64,000 nucleotides of DNA, from positions 5,881,501 to 5,945,500 of the forward strand of contig JAULJL010000048.1 in the NCBI GenBank assembly GCA_030761205.1, read 5' to 3'. Source of the DNA: Fremontodendron californicum. Its lineage: Eukaryota; Streptophyta; Magnoliopsida; Malvales; Malvaceae. Position numbers and translations under genes: made by a program. Positions 18,990 through 30,704 of this stretch are shown here, piece after piece. The notes under the pieces were generated by a model. It saw only the letters and a list, made by a program, of their open reading frames with translations. It was not told where the DNA came from and searched no databases. Numbering within the stretch: the first letter of the stretch is position 1; each line of letters starts with the position of its first letter.

Positions 18990-20503
18990 ATGACAACTTC
19001 TGCAATTAAACCTCATGTTTATGAAGTGGAGAAACTTGAAAGGTTTAATGGTCTCAACTACAAGCAATGAAGCATGAAGATTTACTATCAAATTAATCTT
19101 TTGAAAGTTGCTTATGTACTACATGAGTGCTATCCACAAGAAGTAAATGAGAATGAAGAATTGACGGCAAAACAACAAAAATGGATTGAAGATGACTACA
19201 TTTGCCGCCTAACTATCCTTCAAGCTCTCAGCAATTCTCTTTTCAATGTGTTTCACAAACATAATTCAACATTGGAGTTATGACATGCTATTGAGGAGAG
19301 TTATGAGAATGAGGATACGGGGAACAAGTCCTTCCTTGTGAACATGTATGTTGACTTTAAAATGATATATTTTAAACCCGTTATTGATCAAATTAATGAA
19401 TTAAATAACATTGCAACTAAGTGCAATGATGTGGGAGAACCAATCTCTGAAACTTTCCAAGTATCCACCATTATTAGTAAGTTACCTCAATCTTGTAAAG
19501 ATTATCAAAGGTATTTGAAACATAAAAAAAGATCATTTACCTTGGATGAATTGGTTTAACGCATACAAATTGAAAGTGCAGCTCAAAAGAGAGATGAAAC
19601 CTCTAATAAAGTGAATGACAACAATGTGTATAACATTGAAGGTCCTACTTTATCATCTTCTTTCAAAGGTGGGAACAAAATTCACAACAAGGGGCTGAAA
19701 AACTCTTCAAAGAGGAAGGCGAAGTTCAACAAAATTGGAAAGGACTTCAAGAAGGAGAAAGTTCCTTGCTATGTGCGTGGAAAGAATGACCATTTTCGCA
19801 AAGGTAAGAAAAATGAAGCCAACATGGTGACCAAAGATGACATGGTTACAATGCTCACCGAAGTTCTCATGATTGAAAACCAAGAGGATTGGTGGATTGA
19901 TTCCGGTGCAACTTATAATCTCACTCTCTTCAAAGGTGAATTCAAGACCTATGAAGAGATTAATGAGGACAAATCAGTCTTCATGGGGAACTCCTCCACT
20001 TGCAATATTGTTCTCAAAGGAACAATCAAACTTCTTCTTACTTCAGGCAAAGTTCTAACATTGCAAGATATGTATCAAATCCCTAATCTTAGGAAGAGTT
20101 TAATTTCTGTTAAGAAACTTGATGACCATGGTTTTAAGTTGTGTTTGATTCTCAAAAAATAATCATTTCTATAAAAAGATCATTTGTGGGGAAAGGCTAT
20201 GCTAAAGAATATATATATGTACTTAATTTCTAATTATGTTTATATTGTTGATCTGAATGATTTTAATTTTCTATTGCATCATAGATTAGGATATATTGAC
20301 ATGAATGCATTGAGTAGAATGTCCTCTCATGATTTGATTCCTAAATCAAATTCAATTTTTACTATTAAAATTTTTGAATGTTGTGCTCAAGCAAAAATTA
20401 CTAAATCTTCTTTTAAATCAGTTTTCAAAACAAATTTTTTATTAAAATTAGTTCATACTAATTTATGTGATAATAATAACATTTCAACTAATCCAACCCC
20501 CAA
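18990..20503 (+). pseudogene. Copia retrotransposon gag-protease-GAG_pre-integrase relic
   Basis: One continuous frame from ATG 18990, broken only by in-frame stops (about 19065, 19281, 19557, 20160 and one near 20200); no frameshift is needed. Domain order: N-terminal gag with LERFNGLNYK and SMKIYYQINLLKVAYVLHE, UBN2-type gag with IISKLPQSCKDY, a zinc knuckle that has lost cysteines (CYVRGKNDHF), an aspartic protease with the D-S-G-A site in WWIDSGATYNLT, and a GAG_pre-integrase segment ending CAQAKITKSSF and LVHTNLCD. Integrase core, reverse transcriptase and RNase H are absent: the element ends just before the integrase core. Confidence 0.9.
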
Positions 20504-20955
20504 TATACAACAGAAATTGTGACCAACGACTCCCAAGATGGCTTTAAATTTTGCAATGGTTTAGGTGGGATTGGTGGAATCCTCCAATACAAACTTGATA
20601 TTAGACTCTTTGATGATGAAGACATTTATGAGGTTAGGAGTAGGAAATACAAACTTTCTCACAGTCTTCATTTGGATGGATGGATGCAACTCTGGTTCAA
20701 GCTATGTAAATCTTTCTACTTCTATATCATTCTAATTGAGGAATTGATTTTGACCCTTGCATTTATGATTGTAGAAGTAGCATTTCATAGACTTCTTTCC
20801 TAAACTTTTACCAAAGGGCTGGCCTTCTAGTGGCCTAATTTCTCTTTTATAATGATATAAAATGGAATGAGATCCTATCTGATGATCTTTGATTTGAGTA
20901 AGCTCTTATCTATCTTGTTTTCCTATTAACTCAACATGATTGCAAATATATTTGA

Positions 20956-21011
<56 letters not shown>

Positions 21012-21124
21012 ACATTGTTTTTGCAGTGTCATTTTACTTCCTATAGCATATAGCAATTACATTCTACCTCTATCACATTAATTCATATTTATAGCTGGTG
21101 TGTTCATGTCCTCATTGTTGGGAG
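20504..21124. other. Intergenic with an (AT)n microsatellite
   Basis: A 94-codon open frame at 20519-20803 has no recognisable domain. A long (AT)n run lies at about 20958-21006. Confidence 0.5.
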
Positions 21125-21379
21125 TAGATATGATAATCCGTGTATTCGTATCGTGTTCGTATATTTTATATATCATAATTGTGTTTAAGGTATTATATAT
21201 TTATATAAATTCTTATACGTTAATAATTCATGTTATATTGATTTTGACACGTTTGTGTATTCGTGTCATGTTCGTGTTATTTTTTTGTCTCGTGTCATGT
21301 TTTGTGTCGTGTTTTAGTTATTTTTTTCATATCGTATTCATATCATGTAATCGTATCGTGTTCAAAATTGTCAAATCTA
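21125..21379. mobile_element. hAT-type element of the CGTGTCGTGTTCG family (255 bp)
   Basis: Starts TAGATATGATAAT and ends ATTGTCAAATCTA, the same inverted ends as the better-preserved copy at 39033-39261. Flanks gttgggag and gttggcca share the first 5 of 8 bases only, so the duplication is decayed. Confidence 0.65.
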
Positions 21380-22202
21380 GTTGGCCATCTCTTCTTACTT
21401 AGTTTGGGAGAACGATTAATCAAGAAGAGATGTCCCTCATTCATTATATTTGCTCTGCTTCGAAATGTTATTGGAACTTAAAATGTTGTGGTTGAAAATG
21501 CAATTAGTGTGAAATGTGAATGAAACTAAAACTACTTCAAAATTATTTGGTAGTGCATTTTTTTTCTCACTAATGGTAGCTTAGGCACCTTAGTTGATGA
21601 AAATTAAACTTCATTTTAAGATGTTTTGTTTTTGTCTTTTCATAATAAATAAATTGAACCATGAAAAAACAAAAATAAAAAACATTCTTTGAAGAGGGGG
21701 AAGGAGATAAATTAGTATTCACTTATTGGGGCTCGGCTCGATTAATAATGAAGTTCAATTTGTTGAAGATATGTAGCCAAGATTGAGCTGAGTATTGAAT
21801 CAAGTCATGACTTGGCTTAATTAGTGGCTTGCATTTTAATAAAGTCAATTTGCCATGTTTTAAACATTTATTTATAATATAATAATAGAAGATATATGTA
21901 ATGAACAAGGACTATGTGTTTACATATATGTTTATAAATTTTAGAGGTGGGCAATTGGATGGGATAGATGGGGTTATTTTGGTCAAAGAAAATTTACGTT
22001 ATTTTTATTCAGGTTAGTGTTATCTCAAGTTCAAGTTATTTTGAATTTGAATCATTCAAATTTTACACTTAAATTATTTAATTTCAGATCATTTTGTATT
22101 CAAATTATTGACTTTCAAAATCAAATCAAATTAAATCTTTAATGAATTACTCAAATCAAATTAGAGTTTATTAAAATCAAATTTCCTTCAACTTGTAGCA
22201 TA
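21380..22202. other. Intergenic with repeat remnants
   Basis: A short remnant of the CGAGCTCGAG/GAGCCGAG class is at about 21724-21840. 21990-22200 has degenerate ATTCAAATTA words. No gene is seen. Confidence 0.4.
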
Positions 22203-22483
22203 TAGACCTGCTCACGGGTCGGGCAGCCCGACTCGTATTGGACCGGGCATGGGCAAGCATTTTTTGATCCGGGCCGGCCTGGGCAGGCATTTCTTGATCC
22301 GTACGGGCCCAACCTGGAACAGTGTTTTAGATATTAAAATAATATTATTTAATTTAATTTTAATTATAAAAATAAATTTTTTTTTAAATGGGATGAACAG
22401 TGCTCATGGGCCCGCCCAGAGTCGGGCTTGGGCAAAAATGTTGAAAAGTTTTTGGACCTCGGTCCGGCCCATGAGCACCTCTA
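22203..22483. mobile_element. hAT-type non-autonomous element, family C (281 bp)
   Basis: Ends TAGACCTGCTCACGGGTCGG and (reverse) TAGAGGTGCTCATGGGCCGG, an 18-20 bp inverted repeat. Flanks gtagcata (22195-22202) and gtaatata (22484-22491) agree at 6 of 8 bases. GC-rich arms enclose an AT-rich core. Confidence 0.8.
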
Positions 22484-23154
22484 GTAATATATCGTTAATT
22501 TTGATATCATAATTTTTTTTTTTTAAAAATCATTAGAAAACAAGTGAACTAAAAGTCATTTATTAATTTAAATTTATTTTATATAACAAATTTAACAATT
22601 TGTTCTAAAAATTATTTATTAATTGATATTTAATTTTTATTTCCATTGCCTGATCACTATCACTAATTTGTCATGATTATGGTTATGACTTATCGAGGTC
22701 AATCATAACTTGAAAAGTTAGAAGTAGGGCTAGTTAATTTATGGAATATATATTAGAATTAAGAATTTTATCCCTAGTAGTAAGTGTACATTCAATAAAT
22801 TATATGTACAAGTAAAAATAATAATTGTAATAAAATACTATATCTCATAAAATAAATCACTAAAATAAATCAATTAAACAAAACAAATCAATCCTATGGT
22901 ATATACATAAACAAATTTAACGTAAAATTAAATCAAACTCATACATAATGAAATTTAAACTTAAAAACTCAAGATTTAAAGCCTATTGTCAATTTTTTTA
23001 TATGCATTAAAGGTAAAAAATATATATTTTCAGGTTAGGGGAAATTTTGAAAAAGAGAAAAATCGGTATATTGACTTTATTTTTTGGGAATATGATTTGA
23101 TCCTCTAGCTAATAGCATTTCTAAAATGGCTAATTTCTTATATATTATTAAATA
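22484..23154. other. AT-rich intergenic DNA
   Basis: No gene, no bounded repeat. A/T runs and low-complexity AAATTTAAAC sequence only. Confidence 0.4.
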
Positions 23155-23438
23155 TAGAAAGTCCATCCGGTCCTACAGATCCGACTCGTATTGAGCTGAG
23201 ACTGGATAGAGATTTTTTCATTTCGGATCGGGGGCCGACCCGACTCGAATTAATGTTTATATAATAAAAAATTATTTTTTATTTAAATTTAATTATAAAA
23301 ATATATAAATATTAATATAATTTTAAAAAAATGATTTAAACAATGAAACGGGTCGACGGGCCAATTCGAACCCGTCCAAAACCGAATTTAGATAAAGGAA
23401 AAAAAATTCGGATCGCGGTCCGGCCATTAACAAGTCTA
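23155..23438. mobile_element. Decayed family C element
   Basis: Same layout as 22203-22483: GGTCC...GACCCGACTCG left arm, AT-rich core, right arm GGTCCGGCCATTAACAAGTCTA. No duplication is readable. Confidence 0.6.
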
Positions 23439-23991
23439 AGTAGATGATGGAGACTTTTTTTTTTTTTTTTTTCTGATTTCCCATAATTGCTTTATGAGAA
23501 ACCTCTAATTCCCCAACATGGTGCAGGTGCTAGCCATGTTCCGGAACAGTAATGTATACATATAAAAGAAAGCTGTCTCTTAAATAAAATTTGGAAGACT
23601 AATCAAGGAAGCATTGCTTACTGAAAGATATGAAGAAGTTCGCCAATCTCCATGATTTCAGCTGTAAAATAAAATCATTTTATATCTCATGTTACCCTAA
23701 TCCAATCAGCTGTTTCCACAAAATGTAGCCTAAAACACAGCAAACACATAGCAATGCTGATGGATGACCTACTACTGCTATTAAATTTAAATAATAACGT
23801 AATTTTATAATCGTTATTTTATGATTTTAATTTTTTTTTTATCGTCAATATTTATTGTAATTGATCATAATAACGTCTTCAATCTTAATAAACACAATGT
23901 AATCAAAAACGTTTTTTCAACCTCAATTGAAATCCTCTTACTAATAATATATTATACACAAAAAAAAAAAAAACAATATATACAAAATATT
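23439..23991. other. 3' flank of the OVATE gene
   Basis: T-run at 23456-23473, otherwise AT-rich sequence without a recognisable gene. Confidence 0.4.
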
Positions 23992-24681
23992 CTAAGGCAA
24001 AACAATATTTTGTTCCTCTTCAATCTCATGATTATCTCCTTCAGTTGAACACAAAGGAGATGAAGGAAAAGAAGAAACAGCAGAAGAATAAGAAGTGGAA
24101 TCAGAAGAAGTAGCAGCAGTAATAGCTACAAGCAGATCAACAAAGGCACCAATTATAAATCCATGATTGTTTTTGCCATTGACCTTCAAATACCATCCCA
24201 ACAACTCTTCCAAGCACTCCCAATCTTTCAGCCCATGTGTTTCCACCATCTCTTCCATTGACCTTCTAAAATCAACATATGGATCATCTGATTCCATAGC
24301 TAAAACTACACTTTCTTTGAATGGAAACCCTCCTCCAGCTTTGGACTCTTCCAGGATTGAATTAGTGTCACCACCAGGCTCGAAGAACAGCCTCTCTGAT
24401 CGAGCTCCTCGTACAACCATCTCCAATGACTCCCCATCAAAGCCCTGATCTGACTCGGTGGAATAACTTGCTGACTCTGATGAAGAGTTTGTGAACCATG
24501 ATTCAGAGGTTTCAACCCCATCGTTGGGATCAAACAACATTGAATTAACAGTCTTGAACACATCATCTCCTGCTCGGAAGGAAAGGGTTTTAGGGTGCTT
24601 GCATGATGAGGGCCATTGCCATGGTTGCCTGCTTGCTTCTTTGTTCTTGAATAGAGCAGGTAGCTTCATTTTCTTGCCCAT
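23992..24681 (-). CDS. OFP: OVATE family protein (plant transcriptional repressor), intronless
   Basis: OVATE family proteins are nuclear/cytoplasmic regulators that repress transcription together with homeodomain (TALE) proteins and affect organ shape. The 229-residue protein starts MGKKMKLPALF, has the N-terminal WQWPSSCKHPKTLSFR element (residues 21-36), a Ser-rich acidic middle, and the C-terminal OVATE domain at about residues 122-187 with SVVLAMESDDPYVDFRRSM, WECLEELLGWYLKVN and HGFIIGAFVDLL. A single exon is normal for this family. By the PSS/PKTLSFR motif it looks closest to the OFP12/13/15/16/18 group, but the exact paralogue cannot be set without alignment. It is flanked by repeats on both sides and appears intact. 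Confidence 0.93.
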   Translation of the reverse strand: MGKKMKLPALFKNKEASRQPWQWPSSCKHPKTLSFRAGDDVFKTVNSMLFDPNDGVETSESWFTNSSSESASYSTESDQGFDGESLEMVVRGARSERLFFEPGGDTNSILEESKAGGGFPFKESVVLAMESDDPYVDFRRSMEEMVETHGLKDWECLEELLGWYLKVNGKNNHGFIIGAFVDLLVAITAATSSDSTSYSSAVSSFPSSPLCSTEGDNHEIEEEQNIVLP

Positions 24682-24822
24682 TAACTAGTTGAGAACTTAA
24701 CTAGTTGAGAACTGGTTGAAATGGGTTTTTTTTTTTCCTTTTTCTTTTTGGGATGTGATTGTGAATATCTGTTTGTTTTAGGTTGGGAAATAAATATTGG
24801 AGTAGAAGGGAGTTGAGGAGTG

Positions 24823-24832
24823 GTATTTAAAG
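24823..24832 (-). promoter_or_regulatory. TATA-like box of the OVATE gene
   Basis: Minus strand reads CTTTAAATAC about 142 nt above the ATG, in a pyrimidine-rich context. Confidence 0.35.
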
Positions 24833-25541
24833 AAGAGGTGAAAAGGTAGGAGGGGAAGATGGAAAGGAAATGGGGTTGGTAGGGCCTATCATGTTTGTAT
24901 TAAATTTTGGAGTTTGTGGAATTCAATGGTATTTAATTTCCACCCTCTTAATAACTAAATACAAAAGTAACTTCAAAAAAAAAATTTGTATACGAAAGAG
25001 ATTGCAACTTCAGATAAAAATTATGTATATGATTCGAATTTTAAATTTATTAAATTTTATATTTTAAATATAATTATATAAATTAATTAAATTAAATCTT
25101 GAAATCGTCAATTCTAATTTTATATTCTTCGACTTATTTTTTTATGCTAATCGACAAGGAAACTGATAATTTATATACTTAAGCGGTTAAGCCGCTCCCT
25201 CTATGTGGTAACCAATGGGCACATCCCATACTATAAAAGGAATTAACCAGTAATTAACCTACATTGTTTTCCTTTAGTAGAAAAGATATTGACTTGGTAT
25301 AAAACATGTTTGTTCATAAAATGAAAAAGAAAAATTGATATAGAATAATTATTTTGTAGGAATAAAATAGAAAGAATAGAAACTTAATTCAGTTGGTTTA
25401 TGCAGTATCTTTAAGAGATAATATGTGTGAAATTCAAATCTCAATATTTATAACATTTTTTTCTATTTTTAAGCTACGGCCTTCTCTGGCAAAAAAAATA
25501 AAGGGGTGATAGATATTTGCAATTTTCTCATAGAATAAAAT
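24833..25541. other. Upstream intergenic region with a possible SINE remnant
   Basis: At about 25385-25445 the plus strand has an A-box-like AGTTGGTTTATGCAGTA and a B-box-like GAAATTCAAATCTCA, suggesting a tRNA-derived SINE. 25180-25215 has a short stem TAAGCGGTTAAGCCGCT. No gene. Confidence 0.35.
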
Positions 25542-25960
25542 CACTATAAGAAAAATGGTTTGTAGCAACGTTAAAAAAGTATTTTCAAAATGTTAATTTG
25601 TCGTTGCAAAAACTCTTTCGCAATGACAAAAAACCGTTGTTAGGTTATTGTCTATACCTCCGTTGTTAAAAGTATATGCAACGATTTTGATCATCCAATA
25701 AATTGTTTTTAAATATGTTTATTGCAACGATTTTTTTTCGTTACTAAATAAAATGTGTTTTGATAACGACATAATGTGATTATTTAAAGTTTGTTTTAGT
25801 AACCACATATTTGGTTACCAAATATTTGACATAACGGGAATATTTTGATTACCAAACCTTTTACGTAACGACAATATTTTGGTTGCAATTTTTTTTCGTG
25901 ACAATATTATTTTAGTTGTCAAAACTTTTACACAATAATATTATTATGGTTGCAAAAAAA
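25542..25960 (+). mobile_element. CACTA transposon terminal segment
   Basis: Begins CACTATAAGAAAAATGG, matching the CACTACAAGAAAA-type terminus of plant En/Spm elements, and is followed by repeated subterminal words around GCAACG, GTAACG and CGTTGC (25562-25900). The partner end is not found within the window, so this is a fragment or the border of a deleted element. Confidence 0.7.
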
Positions 25961-26547
25961 TATATAAAAAAAATATATATTATTTTAATTTTTAATAAAA
26001 TCAATGACATGTTAATTATAAAAAAATTTATCTTGTGAGGTGAAACAAGCATCTAATTAATTAAGAACATGTTAACCCTTCAAATTAGATAAGGCAATGT
26101 TTTATTAATAGCAAGGTTATATCCATCAGCATTGCAAGTGTAAACTGGCTGGTGTTTTTGATTGTGAGTTTTTTGGTGCTAAAATTTGACTAAAATTGAT
26201 TAAATTGATCCGAACTTCAAAAATTCGCTTATTCGAATTTGATTTAATCTAATTTAATAAAAAAATCAGTAATCCGAACTTGCTCAACTCAAAACGACTT
26301 CTAATTTTGATCCAGTTTTGGTTGTTGTAGTATTTAAGGAAGGAGGCAATGGGTATTTGGAATCATTCATGTTGGGGAAAAATAGATGAAAACTCAATGA
26401 GAGACAAATTTCGTGTGAGTTATTTAAGGAACAATGGTTGTATTACACACACAAACTTGTCCTTTACCATAAATTAAGGAGAAGATTGTGAGATCATAAA
26501 AAATATAGTCTAATTTATGAGGTTTACTAATTTGCTTTTATTTTCCT
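25961..26547. other. Intergenic, repeat remnants only
   Basis: A diffuse AACTTGAAAACTCGC-type repeat similar to 28665-28780 occurs at about 26190-26310. No gene. Confidence 0.35.
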
Positions 26548-26963
26548 CAGTATTAAAAAAAAAAATTCGGTTGAATCGAGAATCGATAGTCTGTTCGTTC
26601 GGTACATATCCTAAAATTGGAGATTATCCAAACTAGTGAAAAACCGTTTGAATCGGTAAAAAACCGATAAAAACTCGAAAAAAAAAACCAAAAAAAATTG
26701 ATTTTAGACTTTTAAAAAAAAAAATTATTATATATGATGAGATTTAAATCTTTAACTTTTTAAATTTATATTAATGACCATACAATTTAATCAAATACAT
26801 ATATTTATTAAGTATTTACTATATTTAATATTTATTTAATATTTAAATAAAAATACATATATATATTTTTTAATACAACCGATCGATCCGATCGATCAAA
26901 CCGATTAAACCAATAACAAAAAATCTCACCGATTTAATCTTCCATTCAAATTTTCAAACATTG
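26548..26963. mobile_element. hAT-type non-autonomous element, family B (416 bp)
   Basis: Ends CAGTATTAAAAAAAAAAA and (reverse) CAATGTTTGAAAATTTG. Perfect 8-bp duplication ATTTTCCT at 26540-26547 and 26964-26971. The interior has paired GAATCGGTAAAAAACCG and CGATCCGATCGATCAAACCG stretches flanking an AT-rich core. Confidence 0.88.
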
Positions 26964-27214
26964 ATTTTCCTCCTTATTCATCGTCATAGCCATTAAATAG
27001 TATGCAAAAGTTTTCTTCAACCTTTGGACCATTAAATTTGTACGTCCCTTTTTATTTACCCATTGGAACACTCCTCGATTGCGTTTTTGCGTAATTTGAC
27101 AGTTTCAAAGCACCGTTCAAAATTTGTCAGCTGTTTGTTGACCCAAACTTTATGATTTTCCTTGCAAGTCTGAGGAACAATAAATAAATACATATAATTT
27201 TATCGATGGTTTAA

Positions 27215-27600
27215 AACATGAATGAAAAAATCGGATCGAATTTATCGATTGGATTTGTTCAATAGAAGGTTAGTCAAATCCAATATATGGTATCTAAAAT
27301 CAGTAATTTATTAAATTAGTAAAAATTGGTTTAATCAATTAAAAATCAATTTTAGATTATTTTATTTTTTTGTAAGTGATAAAATTTAAACCTTTAATCA
27401 CTTAGTTTTATATTAAAGACTATATCATTAAATCAAATACATATTTTCATTAATTATTTACTATATTTATTATTTATTTAATATTAAAATATTTATTTAA
27501 TATTTAAAATTTTAATTAAAGCGGTTGGTCCAATCAATCAGATCGATAACGGAAAATTTTACCGATTTAATTTTTATCAAATTTTTTCAACTTTAATTTA
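27215..27600. repeat. Family B element copy, ends not resolved
   Basis: Contains the same core (TTAAACCTTTAATCACTTAG, TATATCATTAAATCAAATAC, GCGGTTGGTCCAATCAATCAG) as 14259-14676 and 26548-26963. No target duplication was found. Confidence 0.65.
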
Positions 27601-28015
27601 AAGAGTTCTAATCAATATACATTTATTTATAAGTCAAGTTCACGAGGTATCTAATTAAAAGCCATCTAATATAGATTAATACAGTTTAATGAAAAGCTAA
27701 TATATGAAAAATTAATTAAGAAATAAAAAAAATTGATCATTAATTATTAATTATTGATTGATCATTAATTATTGATTAATAAAAAAATTGATCTGTTATA
27801 ATTTATAATAAAATACTTATTTAAGTAAAGCATCAATCCTTATTCAAATTTTTTTTTTTCCAAATTTTATACACGTTATTTATGTAACAATATCTTTCAA
27901 TATATATATTTATTTATAACCATAATAGTTTGGTGTTAGGGTATGTTTTCTTATTTAAAACACAACATGCCATGTGCTTTGCTTGATAGAATGTGGAATC
28001 CCACATTTCAATTAT

Positions 28016-28063
<48 letters not shown>

Positions 28064-28157
28064 GTTTCAAATGTTTGAGCTTTTGATTTCTTTAACCAAT
28101 AATTAATTGTACAATGATATTATTCCATTTCAATTTTCAACTATAGAGCATGTGGAC
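27601..28157. other. AT-rich intergenic DNA with an (ATT)n microsatellite
   Basis: About 15 ATT units at 28017-28060. TTAATTATTAATTATTGATT words at 27735-27780. No gene. Confidence 0.6.
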
Positions 28158-28446
28158 AAGATCTGTCTATTGATCGGGCCGGATGGGTCGTGAGTTGCGG
28201 TCTGAATTATTTTTTTTTTATCTAGGTTCGAACTAAGTCGATCTGAAAGTCCATATCACTGTTCAAAAAAATAATAAAAAAATATTTTTATATTAATATT
28301 TATAATTAAATTTAAACAAAATTTTTATTGATGAACAGTAATTTAAACTGGACCTGCCCGAATTGGAAAAATCCCTATTTAAGTCCGGCCCAATACGAGC
28401 GGAACCTTTCGAGTTGAACGAATAATCCGATCCTTAGACAAGTCTA
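28158..28446. mobile_element. hAT-type non-autonomous element, family C (289 bp)
   Basis: Left end AAGATCTGTCTATTGATCGGG, right end (reverse) TAGACTTGTCTAAGGATCGG. Flanks atgtggac (28150-28157) and atgtggat (28447-28454) agree at 7 of 8 bases. Confidence 0.82.
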
Positions 28447-29630
28447 ATGTGGATTGGATGCAATTTTTTTCATGCACTACTTTATTTTTGGGAAAATGTT
28501 AATGCAATATTTGTTGAGTTTTATAATGCATCATCTTTTTTAGAAATTCATGAGAATAATGCGTTAAATTGAAATTTTTTTTTTTTATAAATAATATCTT
28601 GACTAATGCTAATTAACTAGGGCATATAGGAAAAAAAATAGTCTTTAACCTAATTGGTTCTTGAAGGTGACAAAATCTGATCCAAACTTGAAAACTCGCT
28701 TGCTATCGATCCGATTTAAGTCTAATTTGATTGAAAAAATCAATGACCCAAAATCGACAATATTCAAACTTAAGGCGACTTGAATCCATAACAATTGCAC
28801 TAAAACTCATAATAACTCAAGAGTATATCCTATTCCTATATGAGTATGAAATGAATTAAAATTCGTAAGAGATCGTTTGAACTTGAGATGATTCGAATCT
28901 AAAATAGTTCGAACTGACAGCAAAAAAAATATAAGTCACTCCAAACTCGAAACAACGTAACTCCGACGTGAATCAAGATTCGAGATGATCTGAATCCTAA
29001 ATCACTAACACCCAAAACAACTGGACCCTAACCCACCCGTTTGCCGGCTCTATGCACTAGTACTTAAATTTCCGAATATTTGTATTATTTGCTTCTTCAC
29101 CTGCAACAAAGAAGAATGTTTTATACCAATTAAGCCTTGGTTTATGGTTTAGTGGCAAGGAAGAGCCCTTAAAATCTTTAGATCCCAAGTTCAATTTTCA
29201 TTATATGTGTGTTTGACTAAAATTTTATCTTGAACTAGAATGTCAGGATACTTTTAATTTTTTTTTTATAAATTTTTAATTAATAATAAAAATTAATTAT
29301 AAATTATATTTTATTAAATAATAATTATTTATTTAAATTGTAATAATATTAATATAATTATATTTTATTAATTATGAGAATTAAATTTATAATAATTGTT
29401 TATTTATAAATTATATAATACAAATGCATATTTAAATGTTATTTGAATGAATTTTTTAAAAATGTTTAGATTTTATTATATACTGTATATTTTTATTTAT
29501 AGGAGGTAAAAAATAATAAATGAAAAATAAGAAAATAAAATTGTGGTTTGTATTTTATTCTCTCGTAGGATCGATTTTCTCACATAGGTTAGCAGTAAGT
29601 TCGTTCGTTCTTTTTTTTTCTTTTTCTTCT
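28447..29630. other. Intergenic repeats, including a SINE-like segment
   Basis: 28665-29050 repeats CAAACTCGAAACAAC/GACTTGAATCC words without clear ends. At 29145-29200 the plus strand has A-box-like TGGTTTAGTGGCAAGG and B-box-like AAGTTCAATTTTC, consistent with a tRNA-derived SINE. 29260-29520 is nearly pure A/T. No gene. Confidence 0.4.
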
Positions 29631-30415
29631 AAGCGGGTCGTGTATGGATCTTAAATCGACCTACAAGTTAAGTGCGGACCAACCCCTTTAAATATATCAT
29701 TTAAAATTAAAATTAAAATAATTAATAAATTTATTTTTTAACTTTTTTCGAACAGGTCGAGTCACGGATCTTAATTGACCCGCAGGCCAACGTGCAAATC
29801 AACCCCTTTAAATACATCATTTAAAATTAAAACAAAAATAATTAATAAAACAATTTTTAAAATTTTTTTCCGAACGAGTCGAGTACGGATCTTAAATCAA
29901 CTCGTGAGTCAATTAAAATAAAAATGAAATAATTAATAAAATAAATTTTCTTTTTTAATTTTTTCTCGAGAAGGTCGAGTACGGATCCTAAATCGACTCG
30001 TGAGTCAACGTACGGATCAACCTCTTTAAATACATCATTTAAAAGTAAAATAAAATAAACTAAAAATAATTAATAAATTTTTTTTTAAAATCCCGAGCGG
30101 GTAGGGTACGGATCCTAAATCGACCCGCGAATCAACGTGCGAACTGTTTAAATACATCATTTAAAATTAAAATAATTATAAAAAAAAAAAAATTAACTTT
30201 TTTTCGTACGAGTGGAGTACGGATTCTAAATCGACTCGCGAGTCAACTTGCGGACCAACCACTTTAAATACATGATTTAAAGATAAAATTCAACTAAAAA
30301 ATTAATAAAAAAATATTTTTAATTTTTTTCCCAAATGGATCGAGTACGAATTCTAAATCAACTCGCGAGTCAATGTGCGGACCAACCCCATTAAATACAT
30401 CATTAAAAAAAAAAA
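29631..30415. repeat. Minisatellite, about seven diverged units of 94-131 bp
   Basis: The core GTCGAGTACGGATCCTAAAT followed by CGACTCGCGAGTCAACG recurs at about 29637, 29757, 29878, 29972, 30103, 30212 and 30338. Each core is followed by CCCCTTTAAATACATCATTT and an A/T spacer. Within each unit the arms (GGTCGAGT...ACTCGCGAG) are imperfect inverted repeats. Confidence 0.85.
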
Positions 30416-30704
30416 ACTAAACATCTAAAAGTCTTTAAAAAAATACACCATTAATTTTTTTTTTATATAGTAAAATCAAATTACCCCTAACCTATTTGAA
30501 AAAAGTCCCTTGAGTCCTTGAGTACACAAAAATCATAATAGTAGATTGTATTCAATTATATATTGGTTCGTTCATTTGTTTGGTTTGTCCTTAATTTAAT
30601 TCATTAATTTTTTAGATGTAATACTTTAATATCATTATAATTTTCTTATACTAATAACATCATAAAAAATATTATAACGAATATTTTTTTGTTAAATGAT
30701 AGAT
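30416..30704. other. AT-rich intergenic DNA
   Basis: No gene or repeat border seen. Confidence 0.4.

Noticed and set aside
20519..20803. 94-codon frame starting MTNDSQDGFKF
   Set aside because: It begins after the Copia relic, has no recognisable domain or homologue that I know, and lies in repeat-rich DNA.
25170..25215. tRNA gene suggested by TTAAGCGGTTAAGCCGCT
   Set aside because: No acceptor stem, anticodon loop or B box can be fitted; only a short stem is present.
29631..30415. CRISPR-like array
   Set aside because: Units are diverged, spacers are A/T fillers of similar sequence, and the DNA is plant nuclear; it is a minisatellite.
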